A stretch of 64,000 nt of DNA from JAPWJZ01 sp964575605. GTDB lineage: Bacteria; Pseudomonadota; Alphaproteobacteria; Micavibrionales; UBA2020. The DNA lies in assembly GCA_964575605.1 (NCBI GenBank), contig CAZNRN010000016.1:16280-80279 (forward strand), written 5' to 3'. Of the stretch, positions 41,289-49,785 are shown piece after piece. A program made the position numbers and the translations under genes. The notes beneath the pieces are model-generated. The model was not told the DNA's origin and did not search any database. It saw only the letters and a list, made by a program, of their open reading frames with translations. Each line of letters starts with the position of its first letter. Positions within the stretch are counted from its first letter, which is position 1.

Positions 41289-42371
41289 TTATTTTCTTCG
41301 GCGCCCCTTAAATCCCGTCTTCGAGAACAGCACCGCCACCGGCTGAGTGCTTTCGAACTGCGACAGCACGATCGTGGTGATGGCGAGGATGGGGATGGCG
41401 AGGAACATGCCCGGCACGCCCCAGATCATCCCCCACATCGCAAGGTTCGAGATAATGAAGATAGGCGAGAGGTTCAGGTTGTTGCCCATCAGGTAGGGGT
41501 CGAGGATATGGCCGAGGAAAGCGTGGCTGGTCAAAAGCGTCGCCAGCACCTTCAGCATCAGGAACACATCGCCATATTGCAGCAGCGCAATCAGGCAGGG
41601 CGTGGAAACAGCAACGAAAGACCCCGCATAAGGGATAAAGTGCAGGAAGAAGGCCATCACGCCCCAGAAACCCGCGAAGTCGACGTTGAAATGCGTCAAT
41701 ATCAGGTAGGTCAGGGTTGAATCGGTCAGGCTTACGAAAGCCTTCACGCCGATATACCGCTGGATTTTGCCGTCGATGATTTTCAGCACGTCGCGCAGGC
41801 GTTCTTCCTTCGCCTTGTCGGCGAACATCAGGCGCAGCTTTTTATCGAACCAGCGCTGCTCGTACAGCAGGAAGCCGACATAGAACAGGACAATCAGCGT
41901 CTTGCCCGCCATGCCGGTCAGCATGCCCGCAAAGCCCGTCATCATGCCGCCGATGTCGACGGTATTGCCCACCTGCTTGAAAACGTCGTGCATCGTGGGC
42001 GTATGGTCCATGCCCAGCATCCCCGCCGCCTGCGGCAGCACGCTGGAAAGTCTTTCCTGGTATTTCGGCGCCTCGCGGATGACGTCGTTGATGTTCGATT
42101 TCACCATCGAATAAAGGAAGAAACCGACCGCAAAGATGATAATGAGCGCCAGCAAAAACCGCGCGGACCGCGGCAGCTTGAACCCGCCCCGCGCCGACAG
42201 GTAGCCGAGGAAGCGCGCGATGGCGTTAATCAGGTACCACAGGAATACCGCGATGACGAAGGGCATGATGACCGGCCCCGCCATCTTGCAGATGAAAATG
42301 AACAGGCAGACCGCGATAAAGATCAGCGCCATGCCCTGCCCGGCGCCGATCGTGGGCTGGCGCGCGCTCAT
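41289..42371 (-). CDS. AI-2E-family (YdiK/PerM-type) permease, second of a pair
   Basis: 360 residues with about eight membrane segments, including the N-terminal MPFVIAVFLWYLINAIARFL and the C-terminal GHILDPYLMGNNLNLSPIFIISNLAMWGMIWGVPGMFLAIPILA segments typical of the AI-2E (formerly UPF0118) family. Members export small molecules or act as Na+/H+ antiporters; substrate here is unknown. The ATG overlaps the stop codon of the upstream paralogue by four bases, so the pair is translationally coupled and may form a heteromer. Confidence 0.9.
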   Translation of the reverse strand: MSARQPTIGAGQGMALIFIAVCLFIFICKMAGPVIMPFVIAVFLWYLINAIARFLGYLSARGGFKLPRSARFLLALIIIFAVGFFLYSMVKSNINDVIREAPKYQERLSSVLPQAAGMLGMDHTPTMHDVFKQVGNTVDIGGMMTGFAGMLTGMAGKTLIVLFYVGFLLYEQRWFDKKLRLMFADKAKEERLRDVLKIIDGKIQRYIGVKAFVSLTDSTLTYLILTHFNVDFAGFWGVMAFFLHFIPYAGSFVAVSTPCLIALLQYGDVFLMLKVLATLLTSHAFLGHILDPYLMGNNLNLSPIFIISNLAMWGMIWGVPGMFLAIPILAITTIVLSQFESTQPVAVLFSKTGFKGRRRK

Positions 42372-43462
42372 GCGTGCCTCGCGGATTCATCGGGTTCCAT
42401 CTCGCCGGTTTTCGACATCAAAATGGCGATGGGGCGCGATTTCTTGAACTGCGACATGATGATGACCGCGGTCGCGAGTATCGGCACCGCAAGGAACATC
42501 CCCGGCACGCCCCAGAGGACGCCCCAGGCGGCGATGGAGGAGATGATGAATATAGGGGACAAATTTAAACTGTCGCCCATCATGCGCGGGTCGAGGAAGC
42601 TGGTGAAGAACACCTGTATCGCGGTCAGTCCCAGCGCCAGCGTCACCAGCGACGACACATCACCCATCTGCACCAGCGCCACGATCGAGGGCAGCACCAC
42701 GGCCGAGATGGAACCTACATAGGGAATAAAGTGAAGCACAAAGGCCATCACGCCCCAGAACTCGGCAAAGTTGATGTTGAAGGCCTGCATCAGCAGCCAG
42801 GTGGAAAGGCCGGTGAGCGCGGATATCAGGGTCTTCACCCAGATGTAACGCTGGATTTTAATGTCGATGTTGCGGATGGTGCGGTGGATGCGCGCCTCGG
42901 TATCCTTGTCGCGCGCCATTTCGCGCAGCTTGCGGCCGAAGAACTGCTGTTCATATAAAAGGAAACCCGTATAGAACAGCACCACCATCGCCTTGCCCGC
43001 GACGCCCGAAAAGGTTTTGGCCAGCTCGCCCACGAAACCGCCGAAGTCGAAGAAGGCCGTCAGGTCGCTGACGCTGGGCTGGTATTCGGGCGGGAAAGGG
43101 AATGCCGCGATAAAGATGGGCAGGAAATCCTGCAGCTTTTTCTGGTACACGGGCGCGGCGCGGATAACCTCGCCCACGTTGACCGCGATCAGTTTATAGG
43201 TGAACCACAGGCCGACGACCAGAAAGGCCATGGCCGCGAGGAAGCACAAGAATCGGGGCAGGCTGAGGCCCGCCAGCTTTATCTTGCCAAGGCCGCGCGC
43301 GATAGCGTTGATAAGGTACCAGACGAAAACCGCGATGACGAAGGGGATGAGGATGGCCGCGGCCACATGCAAGATATAGGTAACCAAGCAAACCACAATA
43401 AAGCCAAGGGCATAGCCCGATGCGATGGCCGTGAACGACGCCCGCTGTGCTTGACTTACCAT
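42368..43462 (-). CDS. AI-2E-family (YdiK/PerM-type) permease, first of a pair
   Basis: 364 residues, same layout as the downstream paralogue: IPFVIAVFVWYLINAIARGL, the FVKTLISALTGLSTWLLMQAF region (preceded by IQRYIWVKT), and FLDPRMMGDSLNLSPIFIISSIAAWGVLWGVPGMFLAVPILA at the end. GGGGG lies about ten bases before the ATG. It is transcribed divergently from the glycine riboswitch and gcv operon, with about 30 bases to the riboswitch promoter. A connection with glycine is not implied by the family. Confidence 0.9.
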   Translation of the reverse strand: MVSQAQRASFTAIASGYALGFIVVCLVTYILHVAAAILIPFVIAVFVWYLINAIARGLGKIKLAGLSLPRFLCFLAAMAFLVVGLWFTYKLIAVNVGEVIRAAPVYQKKLQDFLPIFIAAFPFPPEYQPSVSDLTAFFDFGGFVGELAKTFSGVAGKAMVVLFYTGFLLYEQQFFGRKLREMARDKDTEARIHRTIRNIDIKIQRYIWVKTLISALTGLSTWLLMQAFNINFAEFWGVMAFVLHFIPYVGSISAVVLPSIVALVQMGDVSSLVTLALGLTAIQVFFTSFLDPRMMGDSLNLSPIFIISSIAAWGVLWGVPGMFLAVPILATAVIIMSQFKKSRPIAILMSKTGEMEPDESARHA

Positions 43463-43492
43463 ATATTATTTACCCCCAAAGCCTTACTTTAG

Positions 43493-43520
43493 TTGACTTT
43501 AGATTAAGGCGCATTAGTGT
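43493..43520 (+). promoter_or_regulatory. Promoter of the glycine riboswitch and gcv operon
   Basis: TTGACT (43493-43498), 16 bases, TAGTGT (43515-43520). Transcription would begin a few bases before the first aptamer. Confidence 0.6.
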
Positions 43521-43530
43521 CAAATCCAAA

Positions 43531-43712
43531 GCGACCGCCACGCGGGAGAGACCGGCCCATTCGCCGGCGCCGAAGGAGCAACCACCCCGGAAACTCTCAG
43601 GCAAAAGGACCGCGCGGCGACTTCGTTACTCTGGAAAGCGGCATCGGCCGCGCCAAAGGAGCAAGCGGCTGAAATGCCGTGGAATCTCTAAGGCAAAGAA
43701 GACAGAGAGGGG
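43531..43712 (+). ncRNA. Tandem glycine riboswitch
   Basis: Two consecutive aptamers are visible. The first has GCGGGAGAGACC, GCCGAAGGAGCAA and AACTCTCAGGCAAAAGGACCG (up to about 43619). The second has ACTCTGGAAAG, GCCAAAGGAGCAAGC and AATCTCTAAGGCAAAGAAGACAGAGAGG (43620-43712). Both carry the conserved core of glycine aptamers, and the element lies directly before gcvT. Known tandem glycine riboswitches upstream of gcv genes switch expression on when glycine is plentiful. No terminator hairpin with a T run is seen after it, so control probably acts on ribosome access at the TTG start 35 bases downstream. Confidence 0.93.
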
Positions 43713-43746
43713 CAAGTTTCCGACTCTATATGTAAAGGAATTTGCC

Positions 43747-44877
43747 TTGGAACCAGCCCTTCAAAAAGATACCCCCCTTCTCAAAACGCCCCTGTGGTCG
43801 CTGCATCGCGCCATGGGCGGAAAAATGGTGCCCTTCGCCGGTTATGACATGCCTGTGCAATACGAAGGCTTCGGCGTTCTGAAGGAACACGTGCACACCC
43901 GCACCTCCGCCGGCCTCTTCGACGTCTCGCACATGGGACAGGCGATTTTGAGCAGCAGTTCAGGCGACCCTGCCGCCGCGCTCGAGAAAATCGTGCCCGG
44001 CGACATCAAAGGCCTCGAGGCCGGCAAGATGCGCTACACCGTTTTGCTGAACGAAAAAGGCGGTATCATCGACGACTTGATGGTCACGCGCTGGGATGAA
44101 AAAACCCTCCTCGTCATCGTCAACGCCGCCTGCAAGGACAAGGATTTCGCCTATATCAACAAAACCATCGGCGGCCAGACGAAGCTTGAATACCTGGGCA
44201 CCCGCGCGCTGGTCGCGCTACAGGGCCCGAAGGCCGAGCAGGTGGCCAGCATCTTCTTCCCCGATGTGCTGAACATGAAATTCATGACGGCCACGAAAAC
44301 CAAATACAAGGGCCACGAAATTTTCCTGTCGCGCTCGGGTTATACCGGCGAAGACGGATTCGAGATTTCCATCCCTGGCGATTTCGCGGAAGAATTCTGC
44401 AAGGAAATGCTGGAAGAGCAGGAAGTAAAGCTCATCGGCCTTGGCGCGCGCGACTCTCTGCGTCTCGAAGCCGGCCTCTGCCTCTACGGCCATGACATCG
44501 ACGAAAACTCGACGCCCATCGACGCGAACCTGAAATGGGTGATCCCGAAGCGCCGCCGCGAGGAAGCGAATTTCCCCGGCGCCGAGAAAATCATGAGCCA
44601 GCTGTCGGGCGGCACATATATATTGCGCGTCGGCATCAAGCCGGAAGGCCGCGCCCCGATCCGCGAGCAGACCGAGCTGTTCGACGGCGACAAGAAAGTC
44701 GGCGTCATTACCTCGGGCGGCTTCGGCCCGACCTTCGATGGCCCCGTCGCCATGGGCTACGTCGATGCTAATTTCGCCAAGAACGGCACGAAACTGAACG
44801 CCATGCTGCGCGGCACGCCCCGCCCCTGCGAAGTGGTCGCGCTGCCGTTCGTGAAACACAACTATAAAAAAGATTGA
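43747..44877 (+). CDS. gcvT: Glycine cleavage system T protein (aminomethyltransferase)
   Basis: 376 residues. KTPLWSLHRAMGGKMVPFAGYDMPVQY, LFDVSHMGQ, GARDSLRLEAGLCLYGHD and the C-terminal GVITSGGFGPT are the GcvT signatures (folate-binding and the catalytic Asp region). It releases ammonia and passes the methylene group from the lipoyl-bound aminomethyl to tetrahydrofolate. The frame is open through the riboswitch, but the family begins here: a TTG at 43747 with AAGGA seven bases upstream. First gene of gcvT-gcvH-gcvP under the riboswitch. Confidence 0.96.
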   Translation: MEPALQKDTPLLKTPLWSLHRAMGGKMVPFAGYDMPVQYEGFGVLKEHVHTRTSAGLFDVSHMGQAILSSSSGDPAAALEKIVPGDIKGLEAGKMRYTVLLNEKGGIIDDLMVTRWDEKTLLVIVNAACKDKDFAYINKTIGGQTKLEYLGTRALVALQGPKAEQVASIFFPDVLNMKFMTATKTKYKGHEIFLSRSGYTGEDGFEISIPGDFAEEFCKEMLEEQEVKLIGLGARDSLRLEAGLCLYGHDIDENSTPIDANLKWVIPKRRREEANFPGAEKIMSQLSGGTYILRVGIKPEGRAPIREQTELFDGDKKVGVITSGGFGPTFDGPVAMGYVDANFAKNGTKLNAMLRGTPRPCEVVALPFVKHNYKKD

Positions 44878-44891
44878 AAAGGGAAAACACC

Positions 44892-45266
44892 ATGTCCAAG
44901 ATCCTGTTCAGCGAAGACCACGAATACATCAAAATCGAAGGCGGCGTAGGGACCGTCGGCATTTCTGATTACGCGCAAAAGGCGCTGGGCGACGTGGTTT
45001 ACGTCGAACTGCCTAAAGTCGGCGCGAAAGTGACCAAGGGCGGCCAGGCCGGCGTGGTCGAGAGCGTGAAATCCGCCTCCGAGCTTTACTCCCCCGTCAC
45101 CGGCGAAGTGGTCGAGGTCAACAGCGCGCTGACCGGCGACCCCGCGCTCGTCAACAGCGACCCGCTGGGCAAGGCATGGTTCTTCAAGGTGAAGATCGCC
45201 AACGAAAACGAACTCTCCGGCCTGAAAGACGAGGCGTCTTACAATGACTTCATTAAAGGACTTTAA
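44892..45266 (+). CDS. gcvH: Glycine cleavage system H protein
   Basis: 124 residues. HEYIKIEGGVGTVGISDYAQKALGDVVYVELP and the lipoylation site ESVKSASE with K60 are diagnostic. It carries the aminomethyl intermediate between P, T and L proteins. AAAAGGGAAAA precedes the ATG at 44892; the frame extends six codons further to a TTG, less likely. 14 bases after gcvT. Confidence 0.97.
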   Translation: MSKILFSEDHEYIKIEGGVGTVGISDYAQKALGDVVYVELPKVGAKVTKGGQAGVVESVKSASELYSPVTGEVVEVNSALTGDPALVNSDPLGKAWFFKVKIANENELSGLKDEASYNDFIKGL

Positions 45267-45270
45267 GCGC

Positions 45271-48156
45271 ATGCCGCAGCCCATCGCAGAACTCGAGCAG
45301 AAAACCGATTTCATCCGCCGCCATATCGGGCCGTCGGATTCAGATATCGCCGCCATGCTGCGCGCGGTGGGGGCAAGTTCGCTTGAAGACCTGACGGCCA
45401 AGGCACTGCCCGCCGCCATCCGTGAAAAATCGGCCCCCGCCATCGGCGAACCGATGACGGAACACGATGCCCTCGCCCTGCTGGAAAGCATGGCGAAGCA
45501 GAACAAAGTCTACCGCTCGCTCATCGGCGCGGGTTACTACGACACCATCACGCCCAACGTGATTTTGCGCAACGTGCTGCAAAATCCCGGCTGGTATACG
45601 GCCTATACGCCCTACCAGCCCGAGATTTCCCAGGGCCGCCTCGAGGCGCTTATCAACTTCCAACAGGTGACGATGGACCTGACGGGCATGCCGCTCGCCA
45701 ATGCCTCGATGCTGGATGAAGGCACCTCGGCCGCCGAAGCCATGACATTGGCAAAACGCGTCGGCGGTTCGGCCAGCAATACCTATCTCGTCTCCGACGA
45801 CTGCCACCCGCAGACCATTGCCGTGATCGAAACCCGCGCCAAGCCGCTGGGCATCAAGGTTGTCGTCGGCAAGGCATCAGAACTTGTCGAACAGGACGGC
45901 TTTGCCCTGCTGCTGCAATACCCCGGCACCACCGGCACCGTCACGGATTACGCCGGCATTGCCGCGAAAGCAAAATCGAAAAACATCGCAGTCGCGGTTG
46001 CGACCGACCTGCTGGCGCTGACCCTCTTGAAGCCCCCCGGCGAATGGGGAGCGGATATCGTCTTCGGTTCCGCGCAGCGCTTCGGCGTGCCGCTGGGCTA
46101 CGGCGGCCCGCATGCCGCTTTCTTTGCGGCGCAGGATGCCTATAAACGCTCCATCCCCGGCCGCATCGTCGGCGTGTCGGTCGACAGCAAGGGCAAGCCC
46201 GCCTACCGCCTGGCATTGCAAACGCGCGAGCAGCATATCCGCCGTGAAAAGGCGACCAGCAACATCTGCACCGCGCAGGTGCTGCTGGCGAACATCGCCG
46301 CCTTCTACGCTGTGTATCACGGGCCTGAAGGGCTGAAGACCATCGCGACGCGCACGCACCGCCTGACCGCCATCTTCGCGGAAGGCCTGCGCAAGCTGGG
46401 CTTCAACGTCACCACGCCTAACTTCTTCGACACCATCACGGTCGACTGCGGCAAACATGCGCAGGAAATCATTTCCCGCGCGCATGCCAAGGAAATCAAC
46501 CTGCGCGATTTCGGCGACGGCCGCCTCGGCGTGTCGCTCGACGAGAAATCGACCCGCGCCGAAGTCTTCTCGCTCTGGCAGGTTTTCTCGGGCAAGGGCG
46601 CGCTTGGGTTCTCGGTCGAGGCGCTTGACGCCTCGGTGCAGGACGCCATCCCCGCCGCACTGAAACGCACGTCGGAATACCTGACGCACCCGACCTTCCA
46701 TCTTTACCGTTCCGAAACCGATATGCTGCGCTACCTGCGGCACCTCGAGCATAAAGACATCGCGCTCAACCGCTCGATGATCCCGCTCGGCTCCTGCACG
46801 ATGAAACTGAACGCGACGGTCGAAATGATACCCGTCACCTGGCCGGAATTCGGCAACATGCATCCCTTCGCGCCGCTCGATCAGGCGCAGGGCTACGCTG
46901 CCATGCTGCGCGACCTCGAGCAAAAACTCTGCACGCTGACGGGCTTTGCGGCGGTCACGCTGCAGCCGAACGCAGGGTCGCAGGGCGAATACACGGGCCT
47001 GCTCACCATCCGCGCCTACCATGAATCGAAGGGGCAGGCGCACCGCAATATCTGCCTCATCCCCTCGTCGGCGCATGGCACCAACCCCGCAACCGCCGTC
47101 ATGGCGGGCATGGAAGTCGTCATCACCGCCTGCGACGACAACGGCAACGTCGACCTGAACGACCTGCGCGAGAAAGCGGCGCAGCACAAAGATAAACTCG
47201 CCGCGCTGATGGTCACCTATCCCTCCACCCACGGCGTGTTCGAGGAAGAGATCAAGGATATCTGCAAGATCATCCACGACAACGGCGGCCAGGTTTACAT
47301 GGACGGCGCGAACTTCAACGCCATGGTCGGCCTCGCCTGCCCCGGCAAGATCGGCGCGGATGTCATGCACATGAACCTGCACAAGACATTCTGCATCCCG
47401 CATGGCGGCGGCGGCCCCGGCATGGGCCCGATCGGCGTGGCGGAACACCTTGCCCCCTTCCTGCCCGGCCATCCGCTGCTGGAAGGCGTCGGAGGCGAAA
47501 GCGCCATCGGCCCCGTCTCGGCTGCGCCCTATGGCTCGGCCTCTATCCTGCCGATCAGCTGGGTTTACATCGCATTGATGGGCACCGAAGGCCTCAAGAA
47601 AGCGACGCAGGTCGCCATCCTGAACGCCAACTACATCGCCAAGCGCCTCGAAAAGCAGTACACAACGCTTTACAAGGGCAAGCAGGGCTATGTGGCGCAT
47701 GAATGCATCCTCGACACCCGCCCGCTGAAAACCTCGGCCGGCATCAGCGTCGACGATATTGCCAAGCGCCTGATGGATTTCGGCTTCCACGCGCCCACCA
47801 TGTCCTTCCCCGTCCCCGGCACGCTGATGATCGAGCCGACGGAATCGGAGGGCAAGGCGGAGCTTGACCGCTTTATCGAGGCGCTCACCGTCATCCGTAA
47901 CGAGATCGCGAAGGTGGAAAAAGGCGAATGGCCGCAGGGTAACAACCCGCTGGCGCTTGCCCCGCACACACTGGCAGACCTGACCGCCGAGAAGTGGGAC
48001 CGCCCCTACAGCCGCCACGACGGCGCCTTCCCGGCCGCGCACCTGCTGACCGACAAGTACTGGACGCCCGTCAACCGCATCGACCATGCGGCCGGCGACC
48101 GGAACCTTGTCTGCGCCTGCCCGCCGATCGAGGCCTATTCCGAGGCTGCCGAGTAA
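45271..48156 (+). CDS. gcvP: Glycine dehydrogenase (decarboxylating), single-chain P protein
   Basis: 961 residues, the fused homodimeric form rather than split GcvPA/GcvPB. N-terminal FIRRHIGPSDSDIAAML, then GYYDTITPNVILRNVLQNPGWYTAYTPYQ, and the PLP lysine K705 in MNLHKTFCIPHGGGGPG are typical. It decarboxylates glycine and loads GcvH. AAAGGA inside the end of gcvH is correctly spaced for the ATG at 45271, giving a four-base gap; an in-frame ATG at 45244 would lack one. The L protein (lipoamide dehydrogenase) is not in the window. Confidence 0.97.
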   Translation: MPQPIAELEQKTDFIRRHIGPSDSDIAAMLRAVGASSLEDLTAKALPAAIREKSAPAIGEPMTEHDALALLESMAKQNKVYRSLIGAGYYDTITPNVILRNVLQNPGWYTAYTPYQPEISQGRLEALINFQQVTMDLTGMPLANASMLDEGTSAAEAMTLAKRVGGSASNTYLVSDDCHPQTIAVIETRAKPLGIKVVVGKASELVEQDGFALLLQYPGTTGTVTDYAGIAAKAKSKNIAVAVATDLLALTLLKPPGEWGADIVFGSAQRFGVPLGYGGPHAAFFAAQDAYKRSIPGRIVGVSVDSKGKPAYRLALQTREQHIRREKATSNICTAQVLLANIAAFYAVYHGPEGLKTIATRTHRLTAIFAEGLRKLGFNVTTPNFFDTITVDCGKHAQEIISRAHAKEINLRDFGDGRLGVSLDEKSTRAEVFSLWQVFSGKGALGFSVEALDASVQDAIPAALKRTSEYLTHPTFHLYRSETDMLRYLRHLEHKDIALNRSMIPLGSCTMKLNATVEMIPVTWPEFGNMHPFAPLDQAQGYAAMLRDLEQKLCTLTGFAAVTLQPNAGSQGEYTGLLTIRAYHESKGQAHRNICLIPSSAHGTNPATAVMAGMEVVITACDDNGNVDLNDLREKAAQHKDKLAALMVTYPSTHGVFEEEIKDICKIIHDNGGQVYMDGANFNAMVGLACPGKIGADVMHMNLHKTFCIPHGGGGPGMGPIGVAEHLAPFLPGHPLLEGVGGESAIGPVSAAPYGSASILPISWVYIALMGTEGLKKATQVAILNANYIAKRLEKQYTTLYKGKQGYVAHECILDTRPLKTSAGISVDDIAKRLMDFGFHAPTMSFPVPGTLMIEPTESEGKAELDRFIEALTVIRNEIAKVEKGEWPQGNNPLALAPHTLADLTAEKWDRPYSRHDGAFPAAHLLTDKYWTPVNRIDHAAGDRNLVCACPPIEAYSEAAE

Positions 48157-48237
48157 GCTTTACGCTTTCTTTGCATAACCGCCGGAACCAGAATCCCCGC
48201 TTTCCCATTGGGGCGAAGACCGATTAAACTCGCCTTT

Positions 48238-49296
48238 ATGGGTGTGCGTGTGCGTGGCTTCCTGATTTTCCTTCTGGCCTTTCTTTTCCTCTCCGCCCCT
48301 GTCTGGGCGGAAGAGCCGGAAAAACCGACGCTGCAGCAGGAGATTGCGCGGCGCATGGTCGACATGAAGGACAAGCGCTTTATCACCCTCAACTCCGAAA
48401 ACGACCTCTACAGCCCGGGCGGGCGGGACGAAAACTATACCAACGGCGCGCGCATCACCTATTTCCACCTGGGAGAAAAGCCGAACCCGGTCTTCAACAA
48501 CCTCGACCGCATCCTGCCCACGTTCTCCATCAACCCGACGACCAGCATCTATTACACACTGGGCCATAACCTGTTCACGCCAAAGGACATCACGCGCACG
48601 ACGCAGGACCCGAACGACCGCCCCTGGGCCGCGTTCCTTTACACCTCGGCCGGCCTCGTCACCATCACCGACAACCACATCGACGAGATCGAGGCGACGG
48701 TCGGCGTCGTCGGCCCCGCGGCGTTGGGCGAGCAGATCCAGAAATTCGTACACGAACATATTTCCGACAGCCCGACGCCGCGCGGCTGGGACCACCAGCT
48801 CAAGAACGAACCCGGCCTGATGCTGTCGTGGGAACGCCGCTGGCCCGAGCTTTACGGGCACGAGGCTCTAGGGTTATCGGCGGGCTTCACGCCGCACCTG
48901 GGCGCGACAGTCGGCAACATCTATACCTACGGCAGCGCGGGCGTGAATTTTCGCCTAAGCCCCTATGAATCGCGCTGGCAGGACAGCCCCATCCGCGTAC
49001 GCCCTGCAATGCCCGGCACAGGCGCCTTCGCCACGCCGCCGGACAGTTTCAGCTGGTACCTGTTCAGCGGCGTCGAGGGACGCGCCGTGGCGCGCAACAT
49101 CTTCCTCGACGGCAATACCTTCGCCGACAGCCATGACGTGGACAAAGTGCCGCTGGTGATGGACGCAAATGCGGGGATTGCCTTTACCTACGGCGCAGCG
49201 CGCCTCAGCTACGCGCTGATCTACCGCACCAAAGAGTTCCAGAAGCAGGACGACCCCAGCGTCTTCGGCACGGTCAGTTTGGGATATCGCTTTTAA
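48238..49296 (+). CDS. lpxR: LpxR-like lipid A 3'-O-deacylase (outer membrane)
   Basis: 352 residues. Signal peptide (MGVRVRGFLIFLLAFLFLSAPVWAEE, cleavage after VWA). The mature part starts with TLNSENDLYSPGGRDENYTNG, the N-D and Y-T-x-G pattern that forms the calcium site and active centre of LpxR (DUF2219), contains TLGHNLFTPKDI, and ends in a strand with terminal phenylalanine (SLGYRF), as expected for an outer-membrane barrel. LpxR removes the 3' acyloxyacyl chain of lipid A. The ATG at 48238 is chosen because the signal peptide begins there; the ribosome site is weak. Confidence 0.85.
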   Translation: MGVRVRGFLIFLLAFLFLSAPVWAEEPEKPTLQQEIARRMVDMKDKRFITLNSENDLYSPGGRDENYTNGARITYFHLGEKPNPVFNNLDRILPTFSINPTTSIYYTLGHNLFTPKDITRTTQDPNDRPWAAFLYTSAGLVTITDNHIDEIEATVGVVGPAALGEQIQKFVHEHISDSPTPRGWDHQLKNEPGLMLSWERRWPELYGHEALGLSAGFTPHLGATVGNIYTYGSAGVNFRLSPYESRWQDSPIRVRPAMPGTGAFATPPDSFSWYLFSGVEGRAVARNIFLDGNTFADSHDVDKVPLVMDANAGIAFTYGAARLSYALIYRTKEFQKQDDPSVFGTVSLGYRF

Positions 49297-49595
49297 AGGT
49301 CGCGTTTCAGCGGATAGGAGGAGAAAGGCATTTTCTCGACCTTCTCGACATCCTTCACGCCCTTGATGACTTTCAACGCTTCAGGCGTGGCATAGACCTG
49401 CGCCGAACGCGCATGGCCTGGCACGCGCGATGCTGCAAAGGCGAATTCGGCCGACAGGCCTTTGTCGGCCAGCTGCTTTTTAATGTTGCGCTTCACGCCG
49501 CCGGTGATTTTGCGCTGCGTGTCGAGGAATACCTCGGTCGAGGTGGTCGGGTCCGCGCTGCGGATATGGAGGTTGTAGAGTTCTGCCTTGGCCAT
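49293..49595 (-). CDS. Small hypothetical protein
   Basis: 100 residues without signal peptide; charged, with a pattern of strand-helix-strand (AELYNLHIRSAD, FLDTQRKITGGVKRNIKKQLADKG, AQVYATPEALKVIKGVKDVEKV). A small alpha/beta domain is likely. Not recognised. It overlaps the convergent lpxR stop by four bases and is driven by a TTGACATAA promoter. Confidence 0.7.
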   Translation of the reverse strand: MAKAELYNLHIRSADPTTSTEVFLDTQRKITGGVKRNIKKQLADKGLSAEFAFAASRVPGHARSAQVYATPEALKVIKGVKDVEKVEKMPFSSYPLKRDL

Positions 49596-49628
49596 GTGAA
49601 ATCACCTTTGATCCTTTAAACGAATTTC

Positions 49629-49657
49629 CTTCTAACAACTCATCATTATTATGTCAA
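49629..49657 (-). promoter_or_regulatory. TTGACATAA-type promoter (small hypothetical gene)
   Basis: On the minus strand TTGACA (49652-49657), 17 bases beginning TAAT, TAGAAG (49629-49634), 34 bases before the ATG. Confidence 0.75.
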
Positions 49658-49785
49658 CTGCCTATAATTACATTTGAAATCAGCCTTATAAAACCCGTCC
49701 ACAGCGCGCTGGCCAAATGCACGGCGGTGTAATATGTTTATTTCCCTTACACTTGTACCGCAAAGCAACGCACCACGAGGATGGA

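Noticed and set aside
43447..43746. N-terminal extension of gcvT through the upstream region
   Set aside because: This stretch is the promoter and glycine riboswitch; the GcvT family begins at the TTG at 43747.
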